Part shown: positions 26,585 through 35,949 of the stretch, piece after piece
Position numbering within the stretch: position 1 is the stretch's first letter
Layout: each line of letters opens with the position of its first letter
Origin: Paenibacillus amylolyticus
GTDB lineage: Bacteria; Bacillota; Bacilli; Paenibacillales; Paenibacillaceae
NCBI RefSeq assembly: GCF_001570725.1
Contig: NZ_BCNV01000001.1
Location: 1,674,001 to 1,738,000 of the forward strand
Direction of reading: 5' to 3'
DNA length: 64,000 bases
Position numbers and translations under genes: made by a program
Notes under the pieces: generated by a model
What the model was told of the DNA's origin: nothing
The model's input: only the letters and a program-made list of their open reading frames with translations
Databases searched by the model: none

Positions 26585-28186
26585 ATGAGAAATCGAACCA
26601 AACCTGCATTAATCATGATTCTGGCATTCCTGCTTCTGGCAGGTTGCGCATCGGGTGGACAAGATCAGAACACGCAAGCTTCATCATCATCAGGGGACAA
26701 TCAATCCCAACAAACGGGTGCTGAAGTCAAGACTGGCGGGACGTTGAACGTTGGTTATCCAACACAACCGGTCACGCTGGATGCACACGTTTCTTCCAAT
26801 ACAGCGGTAAAGGATATTTCACGTGAGATCTATGAGCAACTGGTGACGTTGGATAAAGATGCACAGGTCATTCCACTGCTAGCTGAATCTTATGAGATCA
26901 GTGAAGACCAATTATCGTATACATTCCATCTGCGCCAAGGTGTGAAGTTTCATAATGGCAAGGAGCTACAGGCAGAGGATGTAGTGGCTTCCCTGAATCG
27001 CTGGATCAAGTTGTCCAGTCATGGGAAAGCGAATTTTGTAGGTGCAGAGGCGAAAGAAATCGATCCATCTACCGTTGTCCTGCAATTAAAGACACCATTT
27101 CTGTTAACTCTGCAACTCCTTGCTGATCCGATTCCGGCAGCAGCCATTTATCCGAAGGAAGTCGTGGATGAGGCAGATGACAAGGGCATCAAATCCTACA
27201 TCGGAACAGGTCCGTTTCAGTTGGAGGAGTGGAAGCAGGATCAATATATTCATTTGAAAAAATATGAGGATTACTCTGCCCGTTCCGAGCCAAGTAATGG
27301 AGCTGGCGGCAAAAAGGAAGCGCTGGTTGATGACTTGTACTTCCGCTTTGTCACAGACGAGTCGACCCGATTGGCCGGAATTACGTCTGGGGAATATGAC
27401 ATTGCCTTAAATATCTCTGTGGATAATGAACAGCAAATTGCAGGCAACCCGGAGCTGCAAACGTTCCTCAGTCCAGGAGGAATGATTGGCTATTTCTACA
27501 ATAGCAATGACGGCTTGTTCAAGAACGTCAAGCTTCGTCAGGCGGTTAATGCCATTCAGAATACGGATGACATTCTGACGTCCGCATTCCGTGATCCACA
27601 ATTTTATGTGAAGACGTCCTCGCTGGTCCTTCCGGAATATCCGAACTGGTACTCGGAAGCGGGCAAGGAAGCGTACAGCCAGGCCAATGCGGACAAAGCA
27701 AAGCAATTGCTTCAGGAGGCCGGTTATAACGGCGAAGAGATTAAAATTTTCACGACGAGAGATTATGTGGACCAATATAACGTAGCCGTTGTTTTGCAGC
27801 AGGAGCTGGAGTCGATTGGGATCAAGGTCAAGCTGGATGTCTATGATTGGCCAACGTTGCAGGAGAAGCTCGGGACAGGTACAGGATGGGATATCTATCC
27901 AATGAGTTATGCATTCCGGCCTACGTTCTATCAATACTCGTTCTGGGGAGGCGGAGCGGGGCTGTTAAAAAGCGAGAAGCTCAACGAGCTGCTTCAGGGA
28001 ATTCGCACGTCAGAATCGGTAGAAGCCGCAAGGCCGCTGATTGATGAATTGCAGCAATTTGTATGGACCGAAGTTCCATTCTCTCAGATCGGACATACGA
28101 AGCAGGTTACAGCGCTATCGAAAAATATCAGTGGATTCCAAAATATTTTGGGCCCTATATTCTGGAATACAACCAACAACAAGTAG
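26585..28186 (+). CDS. Peptide-type solute-binding lipoprotein (SBP_bac_5)
   Basis: Extracellular receptor of an Opp/Dpp ABC importer, 533 residues from ATG 26585; ATG 26582 is also possible and both follow AGAGGGG. It has a lipoprotein signal with lipobox LLAGC (Cys21) and a Ser/Gln-rich linker. Family features include LNVGYPTQPVTLDAH near the N-terminus, the LRQGVKFHNGKELQAEDVV segment and GTGPFQLEEW. The SBP_bac_5 fold binds peptides, nickel, opines or glycosides. The downstream peptidase genes suggest a peptide-like or N-acyl amino acid ligand. First gene of an eight-gene same-strand cluster; the following intergenic hairpin may raise its mRNA level. Confidence 0.92.
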   Translation: MRNRTKPALIMILAFLLLAGCASGGQDQNTQASSSSGDNQSQQTGAEVKTGGTLNVGYPTQPVTLDAHVSSNTAVKDISREIYEQLVTLDKDAQVIPLLAESYEISEDQLSYTFHLRQGVKFHNGKELQAEDVVASLNRWIKLSSHGKANFVGAEAKEIDPSTVVLQLKTPFLLTLQLLADPIPAAAIYPKEVVDEADDKGIKSYIGTGPFQLEEWKQDQYIHLKKYEDYSARSEPSNGAGGKKEALVDDLYFRFVTDESTRLAGITSGEYDIALNISVDNEQQIAGNPELQTFLSPGGMIGYFYNSNDGLFKNVKLRQAVNAIQNTDDILTSAFRDPQFYVKTSSLVLPEYPNWYSEAGKEAYSQANADKAKQLLQEAGYNGEEIKIFTTRDYVDQYNVAVVLQQELESIGIKVKLDVYDWPTLQEKLGTGTGWDIYPMSYAFRPTFYQYSFWGGGAGLLKSEKLNELLQGIRTSESVEAARPLIDELQQFVWTEVPFSQIGHTKQVTALSKNISGFQNILGPIFWNTTNNK

Positions 28187-28207
28187 CTGAAGCAAAGGGC
28201 AACGGAT

Positions 28208-28245
28208 GAAAAGGCGTACCATCGCTTTTACAGGGATACGCCTTT
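28208..28245 (+). terminator. Intercistronic hairpin after the binding-protein gene
   Basis: AAAAGGCGTA / TACGCCTTT stem without a T-run, 20 nt after the binding-protein stop. More likely an mRNA-stabilising or partial-termination element than a full terminator, as is common after binding-protein genes. Confidence 0.6.
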
Positions 28246-28278
28246 CCGTGTGCCAACACGAGAGTGAGGTGCCCTCTT

Positions 28279-29229
28279 ATGGGTGGATATATCGTTCGGC
28301 GGTTATTATCTTTGATTCCGGTTTTGTTCGTCGTCGCCATCGTTGTGTTCTCCATCATTCATGTCACACCGGGTGATCCGGCTGCCATTCTGCTGGGGGA
28401 AGAGGCAACAAAGGCCGACATTGATGAGTTAAGAAGCAAATTGGGGCTGGACAGACCCATCTATGAGCAATTTGGCATTTGGATGCTGGGGCTGTTGTCG
28501 GGGAATCTGGGGGAGTCGATCTTTCTGGACAAGCCTGTGACAGAAGCATTTTTTGAACGGTTGGCGCCAACATTATCCCTCGCCATCATTGCACAGGTAA
28601 TCGGTGTTTTTCTTGCCTTGTTCCTTGGCATTACAGCGGTTAAGCGAAGAGGCACGATCGTGGATCAATCGGTGATGGGATTCTCCATGCTTGGTATATC
28701 AATTCCGAGTTTTCTGCTGGGATCACTGTTAGTCATGTTCTTTAGTGTAAAGCTGCGCTGGCTACCCGTTGCAGGATATCAGCCGATTAGCGAGGGACTG
28801 TGGCAGCATATCAAATACCTGCTGTTACCAGGCATCGTGCTCGGCATCATTCAGGCAGCGCTCATTACCCGAATGACAAGATCGTCCATTCTCGATGTGA
28901 TGTCCGGCAATTTTATCAAGACCGCGAAAGCCAAGGGAGTCAAAGAAAAAACGATTGTGTATACGCATGCGTTACGTGTTGCGTTTATCCCGATTCTAAC
29001 GGTGATTGGGGAATCATTCGGTGGGCTGGTTACAGGCGCTGCGGTCATTGAAACGTTATTCAATATTCCGGGCGTCGGGCAACTCATCGTGAACTCGATT
29101 AGTCGAAGAGATTATTCGGTTATTCAGGGTTCGGTGCTGCTGGTTACGGTGGCTTATGTGTTCGTGAATCTGATTGTTGACTTGTTGTACGGTTTGGTCG
29201 ATCCACGGGTTCGATTAAGCAAGAAATAA
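28279..29229 (+). CDS. Peptide ABC transporter permease (DppB/OppB type)
   Basis: A 316-residue inner permease of the Opp/Dpp family with six helices and the N-terminal signature HVTPGDPAAILLGEEAT. The cytoplasmic coupling loop ITRMTRSSILDVMSGNFIKTAKAKG, near residue 200, contacts the ATPases. The start is ATG 28279 (GAGGTG upstream); a GTG 15 nt earlier is less likely. It pairs with the downstream DppC-type permease. Confidence 0.92.
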   Translation: MGGYIVRRLLSLIPVLFVVAIVVFSIIHVTPGDPAAILLGEEATKADIDELRSKLGLDRPIYEQFGIWMLGLLSGNLGESIFLDKPVTEAFFERLAPTLSLAIIAQVIGVFLALFLGITAVKRRGTIVDQSVMGFSMLGISIPSFLLGSLLVMFFSVKLRWLPVAGYQPISEGLWQHIKYLLLPGIVLGIIQAALITRMTRSSILDVMSGNFIKTAKAKGVKEKTIVYTHALRVAFIPILTVIGESFGGLVTGAAVIETLFNIPGVGQLIVNSISRRDYSVIQGSVLLVTVAYVFVNLIVDLLYGLVDPRVRLSKK

Positions 29230-29247
29230 ACGGGAGGTGGACACCAC

Positions 29248-30174
29248 TTGATAACCAATTCGGGAACGACCATCGCTCCGTCAGGACTTCACAAGAAGAG
29301 GAAAAGCAGACGTATCGCATTCAGACGTTTTATGAATAATCCCTTGTTAACTACAGGGGCGGGAATTTTGTTGGTTGTTGTTCTGCTAGTCATCGTTGGG
29401 CCCTTAATTACGCCGTACGGCCCGTTACAGATTGATCCGGTGAATCGCCTCAAAGGTCCGAACGGGCAGCATGTTTTTGGTACAGATAACTTTGGGCGTG
29501 ACGTATTCACTCGGGCCGTATACGGGTTGCGTATTTCAGTTGTGGTTGGTTTCGCTGTTACGGCCGTGGCGTCATTGATCGGTATGATTGTGGGGCTGTT
29601 ATCTGCAAGTTACTCGGTGCTGGACCACATATTTATGCGTATCTGTGATGGCTTGTTTGCTTTTCCATCCATTCTGCTCGCCATTTCCATTATGGCTGCC
29701 CTTGGTCCGAATCCGGGAAATGTCATTATTGCCCTGAGTATTATCTTCATTCCATCCATGGCACGAATCATTCGTTCCAAAGCGCTGGTGATTCGTGAGC
29801 TGACTTATATTGAAGCGTTGCATGCACAGGGAGCCAGCAGTTGGCGGATCATCTGGATTCATATGGCACCCAATACACTGTCCCCGCTTATTATCCAATC
29901 CAGTTTTATATTTGCCGTATCGATCCTGACGGAAGCTTCGTTAAGTTTCCTTGGTGCGGGTATTCCTTCACCGTCCCCAAGTCTTGGGAATATGCTCTTT
30001 GACGGGAAAACGGTGATCTATAACGCTTGGTGGATGACAGTCTTTCCTGGCATTTTCCTGGTACTCGTTGTGTTGGGGCTTAATCTGTTCGGTGATGGTC
30101 TAAGAGATCTGCTCGACCCGCATGCCAATAAGGTGAAAAGGGGGAGACGACGTGGGAAAACAACCGCTGCTTGA
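29248..30174 (+). CDS. Peptide ABC transporter permease (DppC/OppC type)
   Basis: A 308-residue partner permease starting at TTG 29248, which has GGGAGGTGG at 7-nt spacing. It has an N-terminal cytoplasmic basic stretch (HKKRKSRRIAFRRF), the family motif FGTDNFGRDVFTRAVYGLR near residue 75 and the EAA-type loop IRELTYIEALHAQGAS near residue 185. It overlaps the next gene by 23 nt, indicating coupling. Confidence 0.92.
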   Translation: MITNSGTTIAPSGLHKKRKSRRIAFRRFMNNPLLTTGAGILLVVVLLVIVGPLITPYGPLQIDPVNRLKGPNGQHVFGTDNFGRDVFTRAVYGLRISVVVGFAVTAVASLIGMIVGLLSASYSVLDHIFMRICDGLFAFPSILLAISIMAALGPNPGNVIIALSIIFIPSMARIIRSKALVIRELTYIEALHAQGASSWRIIWIHMAPNTLSPLIIQSSFIFAVSILTEASLSFLGAGIPSPSPSLGNMLFDGKTVIYNAWWMTVFPGIFLVLVVLGLNLFGDGLRDLLDPHANKVKRGRRRGKTTAA

Positions 30175-31168
30175 GGTGAAGGATCTGAAAGTATCCATTT
30201 CAACCGAAAAGGGAACGATTCACCCGGTGGAAGGTGTATCCTTCCACGTCCTTGCTGGTGAGACGCTCGGCATCGTAGGCGAGTCCGGTTGTGGAAAAAG
30301 CGTAACCGCCGAATCCATCCTCAGATTGTTTGATGAAGACTACGTGGATTACTCCGGTGAAGTCCTCTACGAGGGAACCGATCTTTTAAGCTTATCGAAA
30401 AGACAAATGGAACGCATTCGTGGCAATGAACTGTCCATGATCTTTCAAGACCCCATGTCTTCCCTGAATCCGGTACAGACCATCGGTAAACAAATTGCCG
30501 AGAGCTTGAAGCTGCATCAGGGCATGAATGGCAAGCAGGCACGCCTTGCTGCGGTAGACCTGCTCCGAATGACGGGAATTCCTTCACCAGAAAAGAGGGT
30601 AGATGAGCATCCACATGAAATCTCAGGTGGTATGCGACAACGGGTCATGATTGCCATGGCATTGGCCTGTAATCCCAAACTGCTGATCGCGGATGAACCA
30701 ACGACTGCGCTGGACGTAACGATTCAGGCTCAGATTCTGGAACTGATCGAGAGTCTGCAATCGAAGACGGGACTGGGGGTTATCCTGATCACACATGATC
30801 TGGGTGTCGTCGCAGAGACGTGCACAAGGGTGGCTGTTATGTATCTAGGCCAAGTCGTGGAGGAGGCCAGTGTGGACGATTTATTCTTCGATCCGAAGCA
30901 TCCCTATACATCAGGTTTAATGAAATCCATTCCACGAATAGATGGTGAACAGCACAGCAAGCTGCACGTCATTGAGGGAACGGTTCCAGCGCTACATCAG
31001 ATTCCCGAGGGATGCAGGTTTGCTCCCAGATGCGCTTATGCAGATGAACAGTGCCTGCGAGCAGCACCTCCATTGAAGCAGGTGGATGAGAAACATTCGG
31101 TACGCTGCTGGTATCCCGGAATAGCAACGATTCAGGAGGAGACACATGAACTCGAAATCATTGGTTGA
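30152..31168 (+). CDS. Peptide ABC transporter ATPase (DppD/OppD type)
   Basis: A 338-residue ATPase from GTG 30152 (GGGGGAG upstream). It has Walker A GESGCGKS near residue 43, signature SGGMRQR near 157, Walker [13 protein letters not shown] near 177 and the C-terminal oligopeptide-transporter extension with a Cys-rich region ([15 protein letters not shown]) seen in Fe-S-containing OppD/DppD proteins. It overlaps its neighbours on both sides. Confidence 0.93.
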   Translation: MGKQPLLEVKDLKVSISTEKGTIHPVEGVSFHVLAGETLGIVGESGCGKSVTAESILRLFDEDYVDYSGEVLYEGTDLLSLSKRQMERIRGNELSMIFQDPMSSLNPVQTIGKQIAESLKLHQGMNGKQARLAAVDLLRMTGIPSPEKRVDEHPHEISGGMRQRVMIAMALACNPKLLIADEPTTALDVTIQAQILELIESLQSKTGLGVILITHDLGVVAETCTRVAVMYLGQVVEEASVDDLFFDPKHPYTSGLMKSIPRIDGEQHSKLHVIEGTVPALHQIPEGCRFAPRCAYADEQCLRAAPPLKQVDEKHSVRCWYPGIATIQEETHELEIIG

Positions 31169-32135
31169 GTCGAAGCCGCTATTACAGGTGAGCAATCTGA
31201 ACAAACATTTCCCAGTTCGATCTTCTTTTGGCCGAACCAAGGGACAAGTCAAGGCAGTCAATGGTGTGTCCTTCGACATCCATACCGGGCAAACCTTCGG
31301 TTTAGTAGGAGAGTCCGGTTGTGGAAAGAGTACACTTGGTCGCTCTATTCTTAGACTTGTTGAACCGACGTCCGGGGAAGCATTTTATGAGGGTACCGAC
31401 ATTCTCGGATTAAACAAAAAAGAATTGCGAAATTACAGGCAACATATGCAGATGGTTTTCCAGGACCCGTATACCTCGCTGGACCCTCGCAAACGTGTGG
31501 GATATTCAATTGAAGAACCGCTATTAATCCATAAGAAGGGCAATAAACGGGACAGAATGGAGACAGCCCTGTCATTGCTGCGCAAAGTCGGATTCAGTGA
31601 AGAGCATTATGAGCGCTTTCCTCATGAATTTTCCGGCGGTCAACGCCAGCGGTTGGGCATAGCCAAAGCGCTGGCCCTTGGGCCAAAGCTGATTATATGT
31701 GACGAACCGGTATCGGCGCTGGATGTATCGATCCAATCACAGGTCATCAATTTACTGGAAGAGGTTCAGGAGGAGCTGGGAATTTCCTATTTGTTTATTG
31801 CCCATGACCTTAGCGTGGTACGCCATATTGCCGATCGCATTGGCGTAATGTATTTGGGCGAAATGGTTGAGCAGGGACCCGCAGAAGCGTTGTTCGCCGA
31901 TCCACTCCATCCGTATACCAAATCCCTGTTGTCAGCGGTACCCATTCCGAATCCGCGTGTGAAGCGGGAGAGAGTGGTATTAAGCGGGGAGATTCCCTCT
32001 CCACTTAATCCTCCCTCGGGCTGTGTTTTTCATACCCGTTGTCCTTATGTGATGGAGACATGCCGTCAGGTCGTTCCGCAGAAACGCTTCGTCACACCGG
32101 AGCGCGAAGTGCAATGTCATTTATATAACGAATAG
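31146..32135 (+). CDS. Peptide ABC transporter ATPase (DppF/OppF type)
   Basis: A 329-residue second ATPase with Walker [10 protein letters not shown] near residue 58, signature SGGQRQR, Walker B LIICDEPVSALD and the C-terminal CVFHTRCPYVMETC cysteine motif. It starts inside the preceding gene after AGGAGGAGAC. The two ATPases form the heterodimeric motor. Its product completes a five-gene importer. Confidence 0.93.
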   Translation: MNSKSLVESKPLLQVSNLNKHFPVRSSFGRTKGQVKAVNGVSFDIHTGQTFGLVGESGCGKSTLGRSILRLVEPTSGEAFYEGTDILGLNKKELRNYRQHMQMVFQDPYTSLDPRKRVGYSIEEPLLIHKKGNKRDRMETALSLLRKVGFSEEHYERFPHEFSGGQRQRLGIAKALALGPKLIICDEPVSALDVSIQSQVINLLEEVQEELGISYLFIAHDLSVVRHIADRIGVMYLGEMVEQGPAEALFADPLHPYTKSLLSAVPIPNPRVKRERVVLSGEIPSPLNPPSGCVFHTRCPYVMETCRQVVPQKRFVTPEREVQCHLYNE

Positions 32136-32170
32136 TGGTCAATTCAGCATGGAAGAGGAGGAATGCAACG

Positions 32171-33424
32171 ATGAGTTTTCGTATCACAGCCGAAAAGTGG
32201 AAGGACGAGGCGATTCGGCTCCGCCGCCATATTCACCAGAATCCGGAGCTTGGAAACCAGGAGTTTGAAACGGCTAAACTGGTTGCCCAATTTTTAACGG
32301 AGGCTGGCCTTGAAGTACAGACGGGTGTAGGTGGAACAGGGGTGGTTGGGCTTCTGAAAGGTGGACGTGATGGCAGAACGATTGGCATTCGCGCTGATAT
32401 GGATGCCCTGCCTATTGAGGAGAAGACCGGATTGCCATATGCCAGCACTCGCGAAGGTGTGATGCACGCTTGCGGGCACGATGTGCATACAGCGATTCTA
32501 CTCGGAACCGCGGCGGCATTAAGTGAGCACAGAGATGAGCTTCAGGGAACGGTGAAATTTATTTTCCAGCCTGCGGAGGAAGTACGGGGAGGAGCTACGG
32601 ATCTGATTGAGGCAGGCGTATTGCAGAGCCCTGAGTTGGATGCGATTATTGCCCTGCATGTATGGCCGGATTTGCCCGCAGGCAAGATTGGATTACGGAA
32701 AGGAGCCATGCTGGCTGCGGCAGATGCTTTTGATATTCGGGTGACGGGAAAAGGGGGACATGCTGCGTATCCACACCGCACGGTTGACCCGGTTATTATT
32801 GCTGCCCAGATCATAACTGCGCTGCAAACGGTCGTATCCCGCAACCTGTCTCCACTGGATTCTTCCGTCATCTCGATCACGAAGCTGCAAAGCAATAGCA
32901 ATGCCTATAACGTTATCGCAGGTGAAGTTCAACTCAGAGGTACGATCCGTACGCACAATCCGGAGACACGTGAAGCCGTGCCAGTATATATGAAGCGTCT
33001 CATCGAGACGATTGCGGAGGGTTTTGGTGGACAAGCGATATTTGACTATTACCGCGGCGGTTCTCCTGTTATTAATGATGATCACGTAGTCGACGTGATT
33101 GAACATGCAGCGGAGTCTGTGATTGGTAAGGATTCGGTCGTATATCTGAAGGAACCATCCATGGGTGCCGAAGATTTTGGCGCTTATCTTGAATATGTGC
33201 CTGGAGCCATATTCCGGCTCGGAACGGTGGCAGAGGGAGATGCCCGCTCGCAGCTTCCTCTTCACAGTGATTCGATTATCTTTGATGAGCAAGCCATTGT
33301 CACAGGCATATCGGTTCTTGGCGAAACGGCCATTCATTATTTGAACCAGAGCAGTGAAGATGAATCAAGGATTGCATTAGGCGTTGCGGCAGGCAAAGAG
33401 GAAAGGGCGAATGCAAATGGCTAA
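32171..33424 (+). CDS. M20 amidohydrolase (N-acyl-amino-acid/hippurate hydrolase type)
   Basis: A 417-residue metal-dependent amidase from ATG 32171, chosen because GAGGAGGAAT precedes it. Motifs of the M20D group are RRHIHQNPELGNQEFETA at the N-terminus, GIRADMDALPIEEKTGLPY near residue 77, MHACGHDVHTA (Cys101, His103) and PAEEVRGGA. It hydrolyses N-acyl amino acids, hippurate-like amides or related conjugates in the cytosol. Encoded in the importer operon and overlapping the next gene by 8 nt, it probably processes the imported compound. Confidence 0.9.
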   Translation: MSFRITAEKWKDEAIRLRRHIHQNPELGNQEFETAKLVAQFLTEAGLEVQTGVGGTGVVGLLKGGRDGRTIGIRADMDALPIEEKTGLPYASTREGVMHACGHDVHTAILLGTAAALSEHRDELQGTVKFIFQPAEEVRGGATDLIEAGVLQSPELDAIIALHVWPDLPAGKIGLRKGAMLAAADAFDIRVTGKGGHAAYPHRTVDPVIIAAQIITALQTVVSRNLSPLDSSVISITKLQSNSNAYNVIAGEVQLRGTIRTHNPETREAVPVYMKRLIETIAEGFGGQAIFDYYRGGSPVINDDHVVDVIEHAAESVIGKDSVVYLKEPSMGAEDFGAYLEYVPGAIFRLGTVAEGDARSQLPLHSDSIIFDEQAIVTGISVLGETAIHYLNQSSEDESRIALGVAAGKEERANANG

Positions 33425-35123
33425 GTTACAGCAACAAACGGAATTGAATGTCGTTCTGCATGAAATCAATCGTGATCTGCTACTTGATTACAACAAAGAG
33501 ATCGCTAAGGAGATTCGTTTGTCCGGATCAGAAGAAGAACTGCGGGCATTTCGTTATATTCAAGAACAATTGGAGAGCTTCGGACTGACGACGGAGCTTA
33601 CGTTTAACGAGGCCTATATCAGTATCCCGCTCCGAGCAGAACTCCGGGTTGGTGATATCTCTTTCACGGCTATTACACATTCGATGTCGGCCCAGGCGGA
33701 ACAATTGAACACGGAATTGAGATTCCTGGATCTGGAACAGGAAGACCAGAACTCCAGGGAAGGTCAGCGGATCAACAGCGCGGTGATCGTGCACGGACTG
33801 GCGAATTGGACAACCATTCACCGTTTGCAGCAGCAGGGTGCCAAGGCAATCATATTTATTAATAGTGGTGCGTATACGCATGAGATGATCGTTTCTTCCG
33901 TGTGGGGGAATCCGACACCAGAGGATGATGGTTATCCTGCCATTCCGGTGTTTTCGGTCAATAAGGCTGACGGGGAGCAGATTAAGTCGCTGATATCCAC
34001 GCGTGATGGTGATTCGGTAGAGATTACGCTACATGCCGAGGTGAAAACGGGTTGGGTCAAGATCCCTACACTGATTGCAGAGATACAAGGCATGGTGGAG
34101 CCTGAGTCCTTTATACTTTTCAGCGGACATGTGGATTCCTGGCATTATGGTGCGATGGATAACGGCTCCGCTAATGCAGTCATGGTGGAAGTGGCACGAG
34201 TACTATCTCTGCACCGTCATTCTCTGCGGCGTTCTGTTCGGTTCGCTTTTTGGTCCGGGCATTCCCATGGCAGATATGCGGGTTCTGCGTTATACAGTGA
34301 TCTTCATTGGGAGGATCTGCACGAGAATGGCGTGCTCCATATCAATATTGACTCTGTGGGCGCTAAGGGTGCCAGTAATCTGGCTGCGGCGAACACCATG
34401 GCAGAGACTAAGGGGTTATGTGAGCAGGCAATCAGGTTTGTAACGGATGAGGCTTTCCGCGGTTCGCCTTTTGGCAGGTCGGGGGATCAGTCCTTTTGGG
34501 GTGCCGGACTTCCGTCGGCTTTCATGGGGTTATCCTATCAGCCTGAAGGCTGGTTTGGCTGGTGGTGGCATACGACGGAGGATACGTTGGACAAAATTGA
34601 CGGAGATGTTCTGGCACGGGATTGCAAAGTGTATGCAGCAGCAGTCTACCATGCCGCTTTTTCTCCGATCATTCCCATTGATCAGAGACCAGCTGTTCAG
34701 ACGTTATCGGACAGAATCGGCTATTACGCCGGGCTTGCCGGGGAGCATATAGACTTTTCACATATAACAAGCAGGATACAACATCTTCAGGCTGTTACGG
34801 ATCGTTTCTATGAACAAGTTGAACGTGGTTCCTTGCCGAATACGTCAGTTTCAGAGGTGAATCGAACGATATTGGCACTCAGCAGATGGCTTGTTCCCAT
34901 CAACTACGTTCAAGGCTGCCGTTATGATCATGATCTTGCAGGCAGTCAAGTGCTGGTACCCGCTCTTGCGGAAGCCGAACAGTTGGCTGCGGCCACCGTG
35001 GACAGCGAATTCTTTTACAGGTTAAGAACATCACTTGTACGTCAGGTAAATCGTATCGGTCATGAGATTAAACAGGCGATTCTTCTTGTGACCGAGAGCG
35101 AGAGGCATGTCCATTCCAACTGA
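33417..35123 (+). CDS. M28-like peptidase with atypical active site
   Basis: A 568-residue protein from ATG 33417 (GAGGAAAGGG at 8-nt spacing). An N-terminal region is followed by a PA-like insert (about 100-200) and an M28 aminopeptidase fold. Visible metal-site residues are His238 and Asp240 in GHVDSWH, Asp248 in MDNGSA, Asp312 in NIDSVGA and His385 in WWHTTEDT. The usual Glu-Glu pair after beta-strand FW is missing: the sequence is FWSGHSHGRYAGS, placing His282-Ser283 there. Either the catalytic base is supplied differently or activity is lost. No signal peptide, so it acts in the cytosol on imported material. Co-encoded with the importer and M20 amidase. Confidence 0.8.
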   Translation: MAKLQQQTELNVVLHEINRDLLLDYNKEIAKEIRLSGSEEELRAFRYIQEQLESFGLTTELTFNEAYISIPLRAELRVGDISFTAITHSMSAQAEQLNTELRFLDLEQEDQNSREGQRINSAVIVHGLANWTTIHRLQQQGAKAIIFINSGAYTHEMIVSSVWGNPTPEDDGYPAIPVFSVNKADGEQIKSLISTRDGDSVEITLHAEVKTGWVKIPTLIAEIQGMVEPESFILFSGHVDSWHYGAMDNGSANAVMVEVARVLSLHRHSLRRSVRFAFWSGHSHGRYAGSALYSDLHWEDLHENGVLHINIDSVGAKGASNLAAANTMAETKGLCEQAIRFVTDEAFRGSPFGRSGDQSFWGAGLPSAFMGLSYQPEGWFGWWWHTTEDTLDKIDGDVLARDCKVYAAAVYHAAFSPIIPIDQRPAVQTLSDRIGYYAGLAGEHIDFSHITSRIQHLQAVTDRFYEQVERGSLPNTSVSEVNRTILALSRWLVPINYVQGCRYDHDLAGSQVLVPALAEAEQLAAATVDSEFFYRLRTSLVRQVNRIGHEIKQAILLVTESERHVHSN

Positions 35124-35145
35124 ATTGCATAAAGGAGAGAACATC

Positions 35146-35910
35146 ATGACTGAACGAAGATTTATTGGTAAAAAGGTAGTCATTACTGGGGCTGCAGGTG
35201 TATTTGGACGTTGGATTGCAAGAGCATATGCAGTCGAAGGGGCGAAACTTTATCTGTCCGATATTCGAGAAGACGCTTTAAGGGATGTAGCGGATGAACT
35301 GAAGCAGGAGGGTGTGGAGGTGCACTGGCATGTGACCAACCTTGTTGACGAACACTCCGTCAATGAATTGGTTCACGTGGTTGAACACCAATGGAATGCG
35401 CCAGATATTGTGATCAATAATGCAGGGATATACCCATATCGCACGCTGATGAACATGACGCTTCAGGATTGGAATGATACGATGGATCTGAATCTGGCAG
35501 CACCGTTTCTACTCACACAGCAGTTTGCCAATCAGATGATTGTAAGCGGGGTGGAAGGCTCCTTCATTAATATAAGTTCCGGAGCAGCTTCCACCGCCGG
35601 TGTTGGCATGGGGAATTATTCCGTTTCCAAAGTAGGGATTGAGATGCTCACCAAAACCTTCGCACTGGAATTGTCACCATATCGCATTCGGGTTAATGCC
35701 GTTGTACCGGGATATGCACCCGGCAGTGAGGTTAGTGTGATGACACAGGCACATACAGAACATATGATTAAAATTACACCGTTAGGTCGGACGTCAGGTC
35801 CCGACGATGCTCCTCAAGCTATTTTGTATCTAACCTCGGAACTGGCTTCATTTATAACGGGCAGCATACTGACGGTAGATGGCGGACGCACGGCAGGCAG
35901 ACTGAAGTAG
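35146..35910 (+). CDS. Short-chain dehydrogenase/reductase (operon end)
   Basis: A 254-residue classical SDR from ATG 35146, which follows AAAGGAGAG. It has TGAAGVFG at residues 14-21, Asp after beta2 (LSDIRE, suggesting NAD), NNAG, an active-site Ser in ISSGAAS and Tyr158/Lys162 in YSVSK. It ends with the common VDGGRT. The gene start lies close behind the M28 gene, so it is probably co-transcribed and may oxidise or reduce a product released by the two hydrolases. Substrate unknown. Confidence 0.88.
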   Translation: MTERRFIGKKVVITGAAGVFGRWIARAYAVEGAKLYLSDIREDALRDVADELKQEGVEVHWHVTNLVDEHSVNELVHVVEHQWNAPDIVINNAGIYPYRTLMNMTLQDWNDTMDLNLAAPFLLTQQFANQMIVSGVEGSFINISSGAASTAGVGMGNYSVSKVGIEMLTKTFALELSPYRIRVNAVVPGYAPGSEVSVMTQAHTEHMIKITPLGRTSGPDDAPQAILYLTSELASFITGSILTVDGGRTAGRLK

Positions 35911-35949
35911 CGAATGAGTCCTATACTATGATTACAGCTGGCAAGTCAT

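Noticed and set aside
24822..35910. M32 carboxypeptidase as part of the peptide-import operon
   Set aside because: It is on the opposite strand with its own ribosome site and terminator; a functional link is possible but not shown.
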